This document shows, in pieces, positions 47,365-62,300 of a stretch of 64,000 nt of DNA. Made by a program: the position numbers and the translations under genes. The stretch lies in NCBI RefSeq assembly GCF_963675165.1, contig NC_087377.1:16555518-16619517 (forward strand), written 5' to 3'. How positions within the stretch are numbered: the stretch's first letter is position 1; the number at the start of each line of letters is the position of its first letter. Below the pieces are notes generated by a model. That model was not told where the DNA came from and did not search any database. It saw only the letters and a list, made by a program, of their open reading frames with translations. This DNA is from Halichondria panicea. Lineage: Eukaryota; Porifera; Demospongiae; Suberitida; Halichondriidae.

Positions 47365-50300
47365 CGTGTGTATTGTAATTCTGCCTGTACAATAAACAGT
47401 ACATTATTTGTATTCGTGGTTTAGTGTGATGTATTGTGATGTCACAGCTAGCATGTATGGTAGCTTTGATGCAGTGTGATGTCACATCCTGCTTGCTCTA
47501 ACTTATACTATTTGCGTTGAGTTCGACCCCGGAAGTTATGTGGTCAATTTATGGCTTTATTTATGCTTTATGTGGTGGACAAGTATGCCGGGGACTTCTA
47601 CATGGAAAATGCTAACTTTTAGCTTGTTGGAGCTTACCAGCTCTACAGCATATAGAAAGAAGCGCTTTTTAACAAGGAATCCAATGGTATATGACACTTT
47701 GAATTTCAGTATAAAGCAGTCTGCCCTAAGACCCCCAACTTTTCAGTATTTGCAAGACAAGACAGGAAATACATGCCACAAGTATTTTAATGGTATTCAT
47801 AATCATGACATCATAAAAACATTGTTTTAATGAGATTCATAATGATGACACCCAAAACTCTACCAGATTGTAGTAAAGGGTGATTTTTTCTGGATTTCCA
47901 AAGCTCATAAACACAGACCATTTACTGAACTAGAACCTGTTACTAGGAGATAAATTAGTTCAATATGGAATGTATTGACTCAGCAAGTTTGGACTGGATT
48001 GAGATAGTGTGAACAGCTTGCACAAAAACTCAAAGTTAGCATTCTGAATAGTCTCTGTGGTTGGTGGAACTCATGGCTGCATATCTCCAGATGTGAAAGG
48101 AACCAGTGACTGCCTAAAGTATCAACTAGTGCATCTGATGCATGTGCATGCTTAGCAGCAAGCTAGAAGGCTTGAAGTCATTCATGAAGTGTTCTATGCT
48201 ATTGCCAAGTTGTGTATTTATGTCAAAGTTTGTGTAACTGCTTTGCAAACACCATTCATTTGTATGGCATTTACCTTGAATATGTTGTTATTTAGATCCT
48301 TTTTATTTGATCAACCAATTTTTAGCTTGCTACGTTAATCGTGAACAGCTTGCTCAAAAACTCGAACTTTCCGCAATCATTTTACACAACTTAATGCCAG
48401 TTTGACCCAAATTCATATTTTAAAGTGTTTAACGTATGTTAAACTGTCTTCTTATTACATATTTCAACTTAGATAGCTCTAAAAACTTTTACTTTTATCA
48501 GAAACAAAGAATAACTGTTATCATTAATATATTCATGAGGCAACTTGTAGCACTTCCTGTCTTACAACATTTGGAGTCTTAGGGCAGACTGAAGTATGAC
48601 AACGTTATGACAACTTTATGAAGGTTAAACTCAACACAAATAGACTTTAGGCGTGTACGTACATATAGCATATTGAATCAATAACTACGTATAATTGTGG
48701 CAGCTAAAAGCAGCAAAGTTATAAAAATATCAGTTGGCTGACCATCTAAATATACGACATGCACTCAAATATTAATTAGCAGTCGCCTGAAAAACAGTCT
48801 GTCTTTAAATAAACTCTGAAACGTAGCTGATTATTTCTCAAATATTCAGCTCCTTTGGTCAATTCATCTATACTATAGAACACGTCTGTTTTCCCAATCC
48901 TTCTCCTAAATGCAGTTTCACCTTGTACGCTGTACTTGTACATACTTGCGAAATCAGCGTCATAAGTCACAGTGTAATGATCCGAATCTTGATTCTGATT
49001 CAGCATTTTTAGAATCACTCGACATTTTGGCTTAGAACTTTGTTTAAGTGGAGCTTTGCTTGGTCCAGTTACCCAGTTCAACCAAACCATGATGTGTGTA
49101 AAAGCCAGATTTGTGCCTATCTCGATAGTGAAGTGGTAGCCAACTAACGCATCTCTTAGAGCGTGACTGACCCATTTAGAAGCGCTAGCTCTCAGGAATT
49201 TATGAAAATTATCCAGTACTAGATCATGACATATGTAGCCATTGTGACTTTGTAGCTCGGATATCTGTTTGTCTTTCTGGTCCATTCTCTGGTGTAGTTC
49301 TCTTGTTAGTCTCAGGTTGAGGAGGGTGGCTGTCATGAGGTGGTGTTGGGCATTCTCTGTCATGTGACCCGCCAGATCTCTTCGAGGAACCTTCACGTCA
49401 CATCCAGCACTAGCAAACTCACACTCCACTAGTTGTAGGGGGCAGTCCAACAGATGGTCCTTTAGCTGTCCGTGGGTGAGGACCCCAGTCTCACAGCCAT
49501 TGGGACAGGAGTTGAATGATTCGTTGGTTTGAGGCTGCTCTGATTCTCCAGGGTAGGGGGGTGGGGGGTCGAATAATCTGGTAGCCATGGCAGAGCTGTA
49601 CTATACTAATTAAAGATTGTACAGGATATGACAAAGGTAATTTCCCTGTGACCAGGTTATGTAACTCTACTAAATCTAGTGTATACAGCTCTGCCATGGC
49701 TACTGGATTATTCGATCCCCCACCTCCCTACGCTGGACAACTAGAGCCTCAAATTAATGAATCATTTGACTCTTGTCCCAACGGCTGTGATACTGGGGCC
49801 CTCACCCACAGCCAACTAAAGGACCACCTGTTGGACTGCCCCCTACAACTAGTGGAGTGTGAGTTTGCTAGTGCTGGATGTAACGTGAAGGTTCCTCGAA
49901 GAGATCTGGCGGGTCACATGACAGAGAATGCCCAACACCACCTCATGACAGCCACCCTCCTCAACCTGAGACTCACGAGAGAGCTACATCAGAGAATGGA
50001 CCAGAAAGATAAACAGATATCCGAGCTACAGCATACGATTGCTAACATGGACACTCACTTGAAGCTACTAACTCCATCCTCTACAAATGGCTACATTTGT
50101 CACAATATCATTATGAGTGATGTCAATCAATTCTTAGCCTCAGGAAATTGGACCAGTGACACCTTTATGGACCAACGTGAAGCAATGGAGTTCAAGCTGG
50201 TCATTGGCATAAAGAATCTTAAGAAACATTCGAGCCTAACAGCATGGCTAACTGTCTACAGATACAACAAGCAAAGAGTCCGCCTCAATGCATCTTTTAA

Positions 50301-53300
50301 TTACGATTTGGTCATCAAGATTCTTAGTCATACACAGGAAAGGGATACATTTGTTGTGTCTTGGGAGAGCGCAGATGGACAAGCACACCTGTGCGATACG
50401 TTGTTCCCCCTGGACGAGCTACTTGTCAAGAACACGTCGTACGTCAAAGACAATAGACTACATTTCCAGCTCTACTTGAAGACTAAATGATCAATGACTA
50501 GCGTTTGTAGCTACAAAAATGTTGTACTGTATAGTGTATAGACTTGTATAGACTTGTATAAAAATAATGATGACATTAATTTTACAAGACTGTGTACACA
50601 AAACAATAGTACAATGGGTGCAGAGGTTGAGGGAGTTTCATTTAGTCTTCAAGTAGAATTGGAATATAGTCCATTATCTTTGCAAGTAGCTCGTTCAGGT
50701 GGAGGAGCTTATCGCACGAGTTCAGTTGTCCACATGCGCTGCTCCAAGACACAACAAACGGATCTCTGTCACGTGTATGGACTGATTATCTTGATGACCA
50801 AATTGACTTTTAAAAAATCCATTGAAGTGGATTCTTTGCTTGGCTAGAATTTTGACTGGTTGACTCTGGATATGATAACCTGGCAGGAGCCATACACATT
50901 TTCTGCAAAGAATTAGCGCTACTGTTAGATATATATTCTTTCCTATGCTTCTTTATGCCAATGACCAGCTTGAAGTCCATTGCTTCATGTTGATCAGTGG
51001 AAGTGTCACTGCATGGTCCAATTACCTATATCTAACGCTTGACATCACTCATAAGGATGGAGTTAGTAACTTCAAATGAGTATCCATGTTATAGCAATCG
51101 TATGTTGTAGCTCGGATATCTGTTTATCTTTCTGGTCCATTCTCTGGTGTAGCTCTCCTGAGCGCAGTGAGGGCGCTACTAAGGGCCTGAGCTAAATGTA
51201 TTATAGTTAAGGTGAATCTGATTATATACGACACTTAGCGACAACATTTTGAGCAATATACCTACCCCAGCATGCACATGCAGCATTCACCTCCAGCAAT
51301 ACCGATCATTTGGACACATATCTAATATACATAGTCTAGCTCTCTCAGCTCGTATACGTGTCTTTTCATACAGTACAAAATGTTTGTGTACTAGCTACAA
51401 AATACTATCATATTGCGCAAGTTTTCATTTAGTCTTCAAGTAGAGCTGGAAATGTAGTCTATTGTCTTTGATGTACGGTGTGTTCTTGGCAAGTAGCTCG
51501 TCCAGGGGGAGGAGCTTATCACACGAGGGCAGTCGTCCATTTATGCTCCCCCAAGACACAACAAATGGATCCCTTTCCTGTGTATGACTGAGAATCTTTA
51601 TGATCAAATTGGCTTTAAAATAAAAACCGAGGCGGACTCTTTGTTTGTTGTCTCTACAAACAGCTAGCGATGCTGTTAGGTTTGACTCTTTCTTAAGCTT
51701 TTTTATACCAATGACCAGCTTGAACTCCATTGCTTCACATTGGTCCATGAAGGTGTCACTGGTCCAATTTCCTGAGGCTAGGAATTGCTTGACATCACTC
51801 ATAATGATATCGTGACAAATGTAGCCATTTGTAGATGATGGAGTTAGTAGCTTCAAGTGAGTGTCCATGTTAGCAATCGTATGCTGTAGCTCGGATATCT
51901 GCTTGTCTTTTTGGTCATGTAGCTCTCTCGTGAGTCTCAGGTTGAGGAGGGTGGCTGTTAGGAGGTGGTGTTGGACACTCTCTGTCATGTGACCCGCCAG
52001 ATCTCTTCGAGGAACCTTCACGTTACATCCAGCACTGGCAAACTCACACTCCACTAGTTGTAGGGGGCAGTCCAACAGATGGTCCTTTAGCTGTCCGTGG
52101 GTGAGGACCCCAGTATCACAGCCGTTGGGACAGGATTCGAGTGATTCGTTGATTTGAGGCTCTGGTTCTCCAGTGTAGGGAGGTGGGGGGTCAAATCTGG
52201 TAGCCATGGCAGTTAAATTAAGCTGTATACTAGATTAATGGTAATGATAAATAGATTTGTGTCTATTAATATTGAACAGGATACAAGATATGAGGGGGTT
52301 CACTCAAAGTGCGTGACCAGAAATCTGATATGTTTGTTTGGGAGATGCCCACAGCATGCCACAGTGGAATAAGATGCCAGTTTGCCCAGTCATAATAATT
52401 ATTTGTACGCTAAGTGCCTAATCTTGTTTAGTTTGATATCAGAGGAGGTACCTCGATGTAAATTAGCTTCTGCAATAATGTTGAGTGTGGGCAGAAACGT
52501 GTCGTACCTCCTCTGGTTTGATATGGATACTGCCAGGAATTCATTAAGAGGAGTATCCTTGCAACGATGGCAGTTGTTCTCAAACCACATTTTAAATGGT
52601 GCGTATAGGTGTAGTTAATATTAGTTAAAAATGATATCAGCACACACACAAGCACACACGTGGTTTGTACCTCCAGCCAACATTTTATCAAGTGATAGTG
52701 ACGTATTCTGTTCTAGAGATGTAGAATGGAATGTGCGTGGGAGTTGGATACTCCTCTTTATGCACTCTCTGATACTAACCACTGTCTGAGCTATAATAAA
52801 AATAGTGATTAGTTATAGAAGGAAAGTTGACCTATAGTTCAATGATGTAATGTTGCTATTTGTACTCAGTCAATGAAAGTGGGATTACCTAATCTACTAT
52901 TTACGCTAAACAACCCATGAACATCCTAATTAGATGGCTTTACCCCACACGCTGTTATAGCTACCGTAATCGTTCTAATTATAGAACCAGTAAAAATAAA
53001 TATTTTTCTAGAAACCATGTACGAAAAAATTGATTTTATATGGTAGTATAATAGGCGTTATAAAAGAGGGCGTCCTAACTGAGGCTGATTCTATAATTAG
53101 AACGATTATAGTGTTCATGCTCTACTTCCTCTATAGGTCAACAATCAACAGCTGGAGATGGACACAAAGTTTGGAGCTGTACATCGCGCTGTTCTTATTC
53201 TCGACAAGTTCGACTGTCAGTTGTCACAAGCAATCAGGAGCAAGTTCAACGCTGCTCCACAAAGGTCAGGGTTCAACCTTTTATCGCTTAGCTACGCTTC

Positions 53301-56300
53301 ACAATCTTTATAGTTAGTGTTAGCGTTAGTCGGGGTTGTATAAAGTTCGGGCTTCACGTATATAGAGTTCGTACGTATGCGCAAGATCTAGACTAATGTC
53401 TCAAAACAATTAGGCCACGTAGAGCTAGCTGTCTATAGCCAGCGTGCTTCTAATATGTTTTGCTCGCTTTTATCTGACAACGATACTTAAGCTCAAAACA
53501 TTTCAGCGCAACTACAAAAACAATACTAACTTTGAACATTAATTTAGTAAACTAGCAGGTTATATACACTCTTATAGACTAGCAGATAGTTCACAGTTTA
53601 TAGTTTGTTAAAGACACAAGCTGAGCAATGTCATTGCCTTTGAGCCTCTTCCTGGGATATATATGTATCATACGTTGTTGCTATGTGACGGTAGAGATCG
53701 TACTGCTGATCCCTCTCCCTCGTCTTGTACCACACGGCAGAACAACTCTGGAGAAGAGCGCCCAGAATACCTAAACCAGCACCGACACAGTATTTACCAA
53801 TCACACAGTTCTTGGAGTGGCAAAATGCTACACTAACTACGGAACCCAAACAGTGGAACAGGAAAAGTGTGCAGAAGACATAACCTGACAGTAGTCCTCT
53901 CATGTTGTATGGTGACTGAGCACATACCAACTCGGTTGTTAGGTGCCAACACAGGGAAAATGCACTGGAGGATAAAATAATGTAGACAAATTGAGACCAA
54001 AGCGAAATATAACCATCATATTGGACAAAAACAACTATAGAAAATGTTGAGTTTGCAATGTTGAGGAACATCACCAGAAAAACTACAATGGTTATTTGCC
54101 TCATAATGCTACCAACGATACGTCTGATTACCGGGTAAACGATGAACTTATACAGCAATATGGTGATCACACCACACCACCAAGGGCTGTAGGTAAACTT
54201 TGAAAACAAGCTGTACACACAAGTGGAGTTAGGGAGCTCTTGGAATTCAAGAGGTGTTGTAAAAACTTGGAATACCCCATACACGCTGATCGAAAAAATC
54301 GTAACCCATATTGGGACAAAAACAATCAACAACCTGCCAAATGTTTTCACATCCTCGACTTGTTCTGTTGTAAATGGACCCCCAAAACGAGACTTTCCAA
54401 GATCTAGTCTAGAAGGAATGTTTTCTTCCCAGTACGTAAAAGCACTGCGATTTACTGGAGATGTGTGCTTGGCTGCAAACTTGAGAACTCTGTAGACGTT
54501 TCTAAAAGCCTGCGTTGACTGTGGTTCAATAATAAGCACCTTCTGACCAAATATAAACAGTGTACACAGAACGATGCACACACAAAAAACAGGGAATAGG
54601 CTCACTATTTCATAGAAAAAATGCAACTTAAAGCATACTGGGACAACATAACACAAGAAGTTGCTGACCCAGAATCCAAAACCTACTGTCACAACATACC
54701 ACTTTAAAAATGATAAAATATCAGTTGAAGATGTGTCCGGCATCTGATCCAAACCTAGCTGAAATGATGTAGCCAAACAAGCACCTCCACCAGAATATAT
54801 CATCACATTTGAAATTGGAGCAGCTATAATACTAACCACGAAATAAGTATTGCTGTCTGTTTGAATTCCTTTTAACACCAAGATTGCTACACTTATACTG
54901 ACACATCCGAAAAACATGAGTACTGCTCCAGTTTTAAACACTCTAAAATTACCGAATCGTGAGTCAGCCAGATATCCAGATAGTGGAGCACTAACAAGAA
55001 ATAAAGTAGAAACTAAAATCAAGTTGATAACTCTTTTGATTTTAAATCCACTAGAGGCTTGTTCAAAATCTCCGCTGAACCACATCGCTGCACATACACA
55101 CCAAATCCACAAGAGAACAAGAGTAGAACCTTTTGAGTAACAATACTTCATTTTCAGTCTACCTATGGTACGTGGAGTTGCTATATATAACACTTAGTCT
55201 ATATATTAATTTATACGTATACTTAAAATCAGAAAGTAAAAAGGAATCCCGAGAGTGAGAGTGCTATTGTAACGAAGTTTGTTTTTTCAAGTCAGTGTTT
55301 TTAAATTCACTGTTACAGTAGCAACGGAAAGCAGAATAACAGTAAACGAACGAAACACTTACAAATGTTATTGTCACCAGGCGCCACATGGTTGTAATAG
55401 TGCGCATGTGTCATATAAAGTGCCTCGAAAAAGCTGCGTATACCTAGCTAGCTCTAATGGCCAACGTGCATGCAAAGTAAGCTTCTTCGACACGAAGCTT
55501 TAACACATCAAAATCTGCCACTATTAAAACTGTTATGTGGAGTCTATCCATGGCACAAAGACAGTGCTGTGGCATTCAGGTAAGTATACAGACAAACCAA
55601 CAGACTGTTATAACCTGTGGCCGCCCACGCGCCTTGGGTTAAAAATGTCTCTGTGTCTATTTGACCACATTATAATAGAGAGGATGCTCTCTCTGCATGG
55701 ACCATTGGAATGTTGTAGTGTATAATTATATCTAATTCCTATAATGGTATGTATGCAATGTGGTTACTATAATTATACCAAGTAAAAAATCTGAAATTGT
55801 AACACAGTTGAATGGCCTCAATCTATATAATTATGGCACTTATAGGTGGTCCAATCTCAAGAAACGAGTAGCCCTAGGCAAGCAAAGAGTTGGTCCGCGT
55901 ATCCAAGCAAAAGGTGACATCATCTCGCAAGATCTGACTAGATTCAGAGAGATCTTCGCTAACTTCAAAGCCAGCTTTCTCGCTAGCCAGTGTATACATC
56001 ACGACTGCTCAAAAGAAGAGGCTTTTGGCCTGGTCGCTGGGTTCACTAAGCAGTTGAGGTCTCTTCAGGCCCAAGCACAGGACCTGATTGAGTTGCAGGA
56101 GCTCCTGGAGACCTCTGTGTTTAACTTCTCGCTGCTCAAAGAGTGAGTTGTTTTAGGCAAGATTTGTTCTTAGAAATCACAGGTTCAATATGTGATGTAA
56201 GATTAAGGCTGTAATTATCGTTCTTATACGTAGAAGGACGGGTCTTTAGTTGAGTTAGTTAGTTTGACTTATCTAGTGTCATGTTTTTTTTTGTAGATTT

Positions 56301-59300
56301 GAAGAAGAGTTGTCCACTCTGCAAGAGCTATGGAAGTTATCAGAGTAAGTCTGATGCATCCCAGAACTGGTGATACCCATGCAACGCTCTGCTGTATTAC
56401 GATTCCTAGTATCTGTTTGAATTCATTCATACTTATTATGCCATGCCGGCCTTTATGTATTCTGTATCAGTATATGAGTGTGTCTTGTGCAATGAAGACT
56501 TCAATCTATAACAACCACCCATCTTTCACTAAGTCTTATACGTTTGTAATTATGTAGCTCTAGATGTTATTGTACTCTGAGAGATATTCGTTACCATGCA
56601 CACTTGTAACCCCCCCACATAGTTCGATTGAGTCACTCCACTCCACGTGGTACCCCCAGTGCTGGTCAGACGTGGACTCCACCCAACTGCTCGTCGGGAC
56701 GGAGGGAGAGTTGGACCAGCTGTCAGTGTTGCCACAAGCCATAGTCACCGACTGGGACCTCTATCAGCACATAGTCGGACATGTGTCCACTGTACAGGCC
56801 AATGCTCCCGTTCTGGAGAGACTTAGGAGGTGATTACTCTACGAGTATGGTTGGTTACGAGTATTATATCCCACTATATACAGTCTAAAGGTAACACTGA
56901 TAACTATTCGAGGTCATAGCAGCTTAATTGAGTGTGGTTTGGTAATTCGGAAAAGCCTGTAATAGCTGATCTAATTAACTCAATAATTTTGGTCTGGTAA
57001 ATTTTCACTTTTCTCCCACTAAAAAATTAATAGTTAAATAGACCATAGTTTATTGCCAAAAAGCCCCGAAAGTAACTTTTGAATTATATACACATACTAT
57101 TAAAATATCAGACAATGTAAACTCAATTTATGGTGTCTCATGCACTCCTTCATTGGTTACCTCTGTAATATCCCACTGTAATTATATACAGTCCGTCTAT
57201 GAGGCCTCGCCATTGGAAGCAGGTGCTCAAGTTGGCACGCAGCGGCACATCTCATTTCCTCAGTAGAGGAGGGACGTTCGATGTCAGTCTACTGGAGGAG
57301 CTGACATTTGGACAGTTTTTGGATATGACATTACATGGTGAGTGTTTTAAATTATAGCCACACAGTATAAATTGTATAGCTTTCAGTTGAACCTGTTTCT
57401 CTCTATAGGACTGAAAACTTAAAATTAGGTGTTCATAAAATATATATACCGCTCACAATTTCATGGCTTGTGTAATTATGCAGAGCATGCTGCTGAAGTG
57501 GATGCTTTAGTGGATAGAGCTAACAAGGACATTGCTATAGAGTCTCTACTCAACACGTTTGAGGAGGTGTGGCTTAGCAAGCACTTTGACCTTCAGCTAC
57601 ATCAGAGAGTAGCCGACACTGGAGGTCAAGAGGTCAGTTACATATTGTGTACTTTTGACATTGAATTGGTGCACAAAATTAATTACCTTTTGCGTATTAT
57701 ACAGAGGTGGCGTTTACATATTTGGGACCTATAGCTTATAGATGCCTGCATGGCCTTTATAATTATCAGTACAGTTGGCCTTCCTTTCTTCAGTAGTGGC
57801 CATTATAGGAGAGTTCCACTGTGCCTACATTGTACGTGTGTGTGCATGTCACTAAACAATCTGCAATAATATTATAGTAAAGGTGTGTGCCCACACTGTT
57901 CCGGTGGTGGTATAGTGGTGCTTGGTTTATATAGATAAAAATAGCCACCTCTTGGGCCTATTTTACCACAAAAGAGGCAAATTTGTGATTTGAGATTGAG
58001 GATTGAAGATAACCACTACTTTCAAATTTCTAAGTATCACTTCTATTGTACATAAGTATACAATTATTATCGCTGCAGACTCTGTCTGAGTTAGCTATGG
58101 AACAGTCCAGTGGCACACCGAAGTCACGAGCACCCTCCACCACACGAGTCGCGTCCGGTGTGAGGCGTGTGGGAGGTGGGGCTGCGTCCATCACGCTACC
58201 CACCACCCCCGGGCACATGGTGATGGGGAAAATCCCTCTCCTCTGCAACACTGGAGGGATATTTGAAACACTGGAAAGTCATCAAGTGAGTTGAGCCTTT
58301 TAGATTTTGTCAATAACTACAATTAATAGAATGATGCATGGTTGTCAATTTTTCTTATGGCTATAATATAAGCAAGTTACAAGTCACTATGACTTGATTA
58401 CTATGGTCCTTGATCACTATAACCTCCCCCCCCCACCAACACCCACCCACACAGATGTCTCTACAAAGCCTCGAGGGCACAGTGGCAGCTGCCTCATTTG
58501 CCGACGACCTCCAGAAATGGCACAAGCAGTTGCAAACCATCGAAGCAGTGCTCAGAGTATGGCTGAAAGTGCAACTGCTTTGGACTCAGTTGGAGGGGGT
58601 ACGTATATAGGGGGGTTTGTATCGTGTATGTGCATGTGTATTTAGGGGGTACGTATATGGCGGTTGCATTTGTGGAATCAAGGGGTACAATATGGGGATT
58701 GGATTGGTGATACTGCGCTGTGTGTCATTACTTTTGTCAGACTAACTGCCCCCCCTTTAGGTGTATGGTTCCACTGAGGTGTCGACCCACCTCCCAGGCC
58801 ACGCCTACACTTTCTCCACCGTAGACTCTGATTGGAGGGAGCTAATGATGGGCGTGGCACGGAACACTGCCGTCATCTCTGTATGCCTCAAGGACGGTGA
58901 GAGGAATTACGCTGTACTGTATAACAGGGAAAATTGGCAATTAAACATGGTGATTTAATTTTGGTAAAATTCGCCAAATTGCCAACTGTTCCCGTTATAC
59001 GGTATACACTCTATCCATTGTACATCTATAGTTCTAGTAAATCCTATAATCTTTAACAGTAACTATTCATTCTATAATTATTTTAAAATTCCAGACTTTA
59101 TAAAGCCTCAGTGTACAGTGTTAGGAGAAAGCAAGCTTCACTTGTGTACTCTTACATGTGTCTTTCATCATTGTGAAGCCATTAAGTTTTACAAATTTTT
59201 GACAATCTCACAAATTCTTCCCTCTCTCCCTCTTCTTGTATAGGCCTGCTGCCGAGCCTGGAGAAGTTCCACTCTAGTCTAGTAGACTGTCAGACGGCGC

Positions 59301-62300
59301 TGGTCCGCTACGTCGAGGGTCAAAGGGTCAAGTGCCCGTGGTTCTACTTTCTTCCTCTCGAGGACATTCTACAGTTTATGTGTTACGGTGCGTGGGTGGG
59401 TGGGGGATTCCCTAGTGGTTTCTGTAGTTACATGCTAGCTTGGCTGTCTGTAAGTAACTTGAATCGGGAGCATCTAATTTCCAACAATTTTATGTCTTCT
59501 TCATGCTTCCGTGCACATTTTACACTCGTATTCTTTTAGGTACTTTACTGTGCATTGTAAATAAGTCCATCACATACGTTTTATGACATGTCAATTTACC
59601 TTCACCACAGGCTCTAGTTTGGACCAGTTTAGTGCTCAGATTCACAAGTTGCTTCCTCACGCCTCTGCCCTCGTGTTTACCAACAACCTGGGACCGGCGT
59701 CTACTGGCCATACCCCCAGCCACCCCCGCACATATGGTATACATCAAAGCAAGATATGCGGCATTGTTAGTACAGTCGGAGAAAGGCTTGATCTTGTACA
59801 GGTATTTTCGTAATAATATGAAACTTAATATAATTAATGGCATGTTCAATTTTATTTTACGTTCATGTCTCTTGGATTCCTATACATTGTACTATGACTG
59901 CATGAACTATTCAATGTATCAAAATTATTACTGAAAATGATTTGTGTTGGTAAAACAAACAAGTAATGCAGCTCTACATGCAGTACTTTCAAATTGGCCA
60001 GGTTATCAATTACGTTTCTATAGCACCTCACCTGTATGTGTGCATGTGGTTATCATACTGTCCACCTCCCTATACAGGCTGTGTCATGTGACGGTCCAGT
60101 GGACATGATAATCTCCAAGCTAATGGCCTCCGTCTCGTCCACCCTCCAATCGCAACTAAGCAACGTAATCACCAAGTTTATCACGCCCAGTCCGTCCCAC
60201 AAGCAACCAATCGAATCGCTATCTAATCTCCCCAATCTCTGGAAGAGCAATAAAGTGTCAACACAAATCTCTATACTGGGCACGCAAATATCACTAGAAA
60301 ACAATCTATCCAAGGCCATCGAAAATTCTCAGAAATTGTCCGAATTTCTCTCGGAAATAAACTCACTTTTGAACACTGTGTCAGATTTGATTAAAGGTTC
60401 TCCGACTAATGTTAGTCTGCCTGAGGTGTTAATGTCAGGGTCTAGTCAGATCTGTCAGGATAATATGGAGTCCAACATTGCGTTGAAAGACAGCGTGTCC
60501 AATATGTCGGCTGTCGATAGTACAAGTAACAGTGGCGTATTTGGTGAACGAGTTCAAATGAACAACATGTACGGTATTTCAAAATACCAGCTTGTCAAGT
60601 TGCAAAACATACAACTTGTTCTTTTGAATTACAAACTCAAAGCTGCGATATTTTTGGAATTGGAATCAAATTCAACGTTAAAAGATTCTTTTGAGTGGCA
60701 ATCGATGCTACATTACGAGTGGTTACCACGGGAACAGAAAGCGTCGATAACGATACTTGGTACCCGATTGATGTACGGTTATCAATACACTGGTAGCTCA
60801 TCACGTCTCTTGCTCACACCTCTCCTGGAGAAGACTCTGTACTCGTTGTTACAGGCCATTGGGACTGAGGGCGGGGCTGTGCTCACTGGAGAGGAGGTGG
60901 GCTATTGGGCTATAATAATTATATCTATGTAGAAATTAAGAAGACCTTTATATTTGCATTTGTGCAGTGGAACTCCATTAATTGTAATGTAGTTCAAGGT
61001 ATAGCGTTTGTTTAGAGGTTATTTGCACACAAACTGTTGGTTGTTTTGGGACCTGGGTACGTGGCCTTTACGTCTTCAGGGTTTGCCCTATAGGGTAGGG
61101 GCTCCACTACATTTATCAGTTAACATTCGCACATTGCTCCTATACGAAAGCTTATCTTGCCTCAAGAGACCCGAGACAGTGTAGTACCTACGTACCCTAG
61201 GTTACTATGAATAGTTTTATTCACTCTACAATATGTTGACGTGCATGCCCATGCTATGTACAGGGTTCTGGTAAGAGCTCGCTAGTTCGTGAGCTAGCTG
61301 TGACATCTGGTCGATTGTTATTCACCGTGAGGTGCTCCCCTCTCACCAACGTGGCAGCTGCTCTTGCTGCTGTCAAGGGGATGAGTGCTACAGGTCAGCG
61401 CCATATAAACAGTATAATTAGGGTCCTTGAAATAAAATGACTCATACGTGTGCTTGTGTGTATTTTATGGCCAGTTTTTTTCCTCGCAAGATATTAACTG
61501 TCTGGTGATATCATACATGCATGGAATTTATTCACAACCCTGTACTCCCCCGAATATTTGTGTTTGTTTGCGTTTATGTATTGACATAATCTAATTTCAC
61601 TCTTTCACCTTTCTTTCTAAATCTCCCAGTCCACTAACCTTCCTGACTGTCCAGTTACTTAATTATTCTTTATTCCCATGTGCAGGATCATGGCTCCTCC
61701 TCCATTCTCTTGACACCCTCACACCCTCCGTCCTACAAACTGTGTGCAGTCTACTGGCCAGCATCCATCACGGCAGGCTCTCCCACTCGACTAGCATACA
61801 ATGGATGAAGACCAGTGTAGCTCTAGCGACTGACCCTCCTGGAGCTTGCTTTGCAACTATGTCTTGCTCTAAACAGAAAAACTTTCCTAGTACACTACTC
61901 GACTATTTTCAAACTTGTAGTGTGAGCACGCCGGATAGAATGGTTGTTTTAGAGGCTCTGTTTCTTGTGAACGAGTTCAATAATTCAATTCAGCTTGCAC
62001 AACTATTGGACAAAATTTGCCTTTCAATTGAAGAGCTTTTCGGTGACTTAGACTCAGGAAAATCCGCACAAAATCCTTTCAATCTTGGCTTGCACAAGCT
62101 CAAAGCTATTGTATCGCTTGCCCGTAAGCACAGTAAAGACTTGATAGGTCTTGGCCTTCTAGCAACAGATGGAGAGCCTACTATGAATAATAATCTCAAA
62201 ATGCCAAGTATGGTCTACTCTGAAATGTCCTTTAGTACCCAGCGAGCTTCTCTTAAGTTTAGAGCCGGTAGTGAAGACAACGATTCGGAACCGCTCACAC

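Noticed and set aside
47097..47485. Open frames on both strands after the dynein exon at 47088
   Set aside because: Only the first part (to 47210) is exon; the rest is a (GT)n microsatellite.
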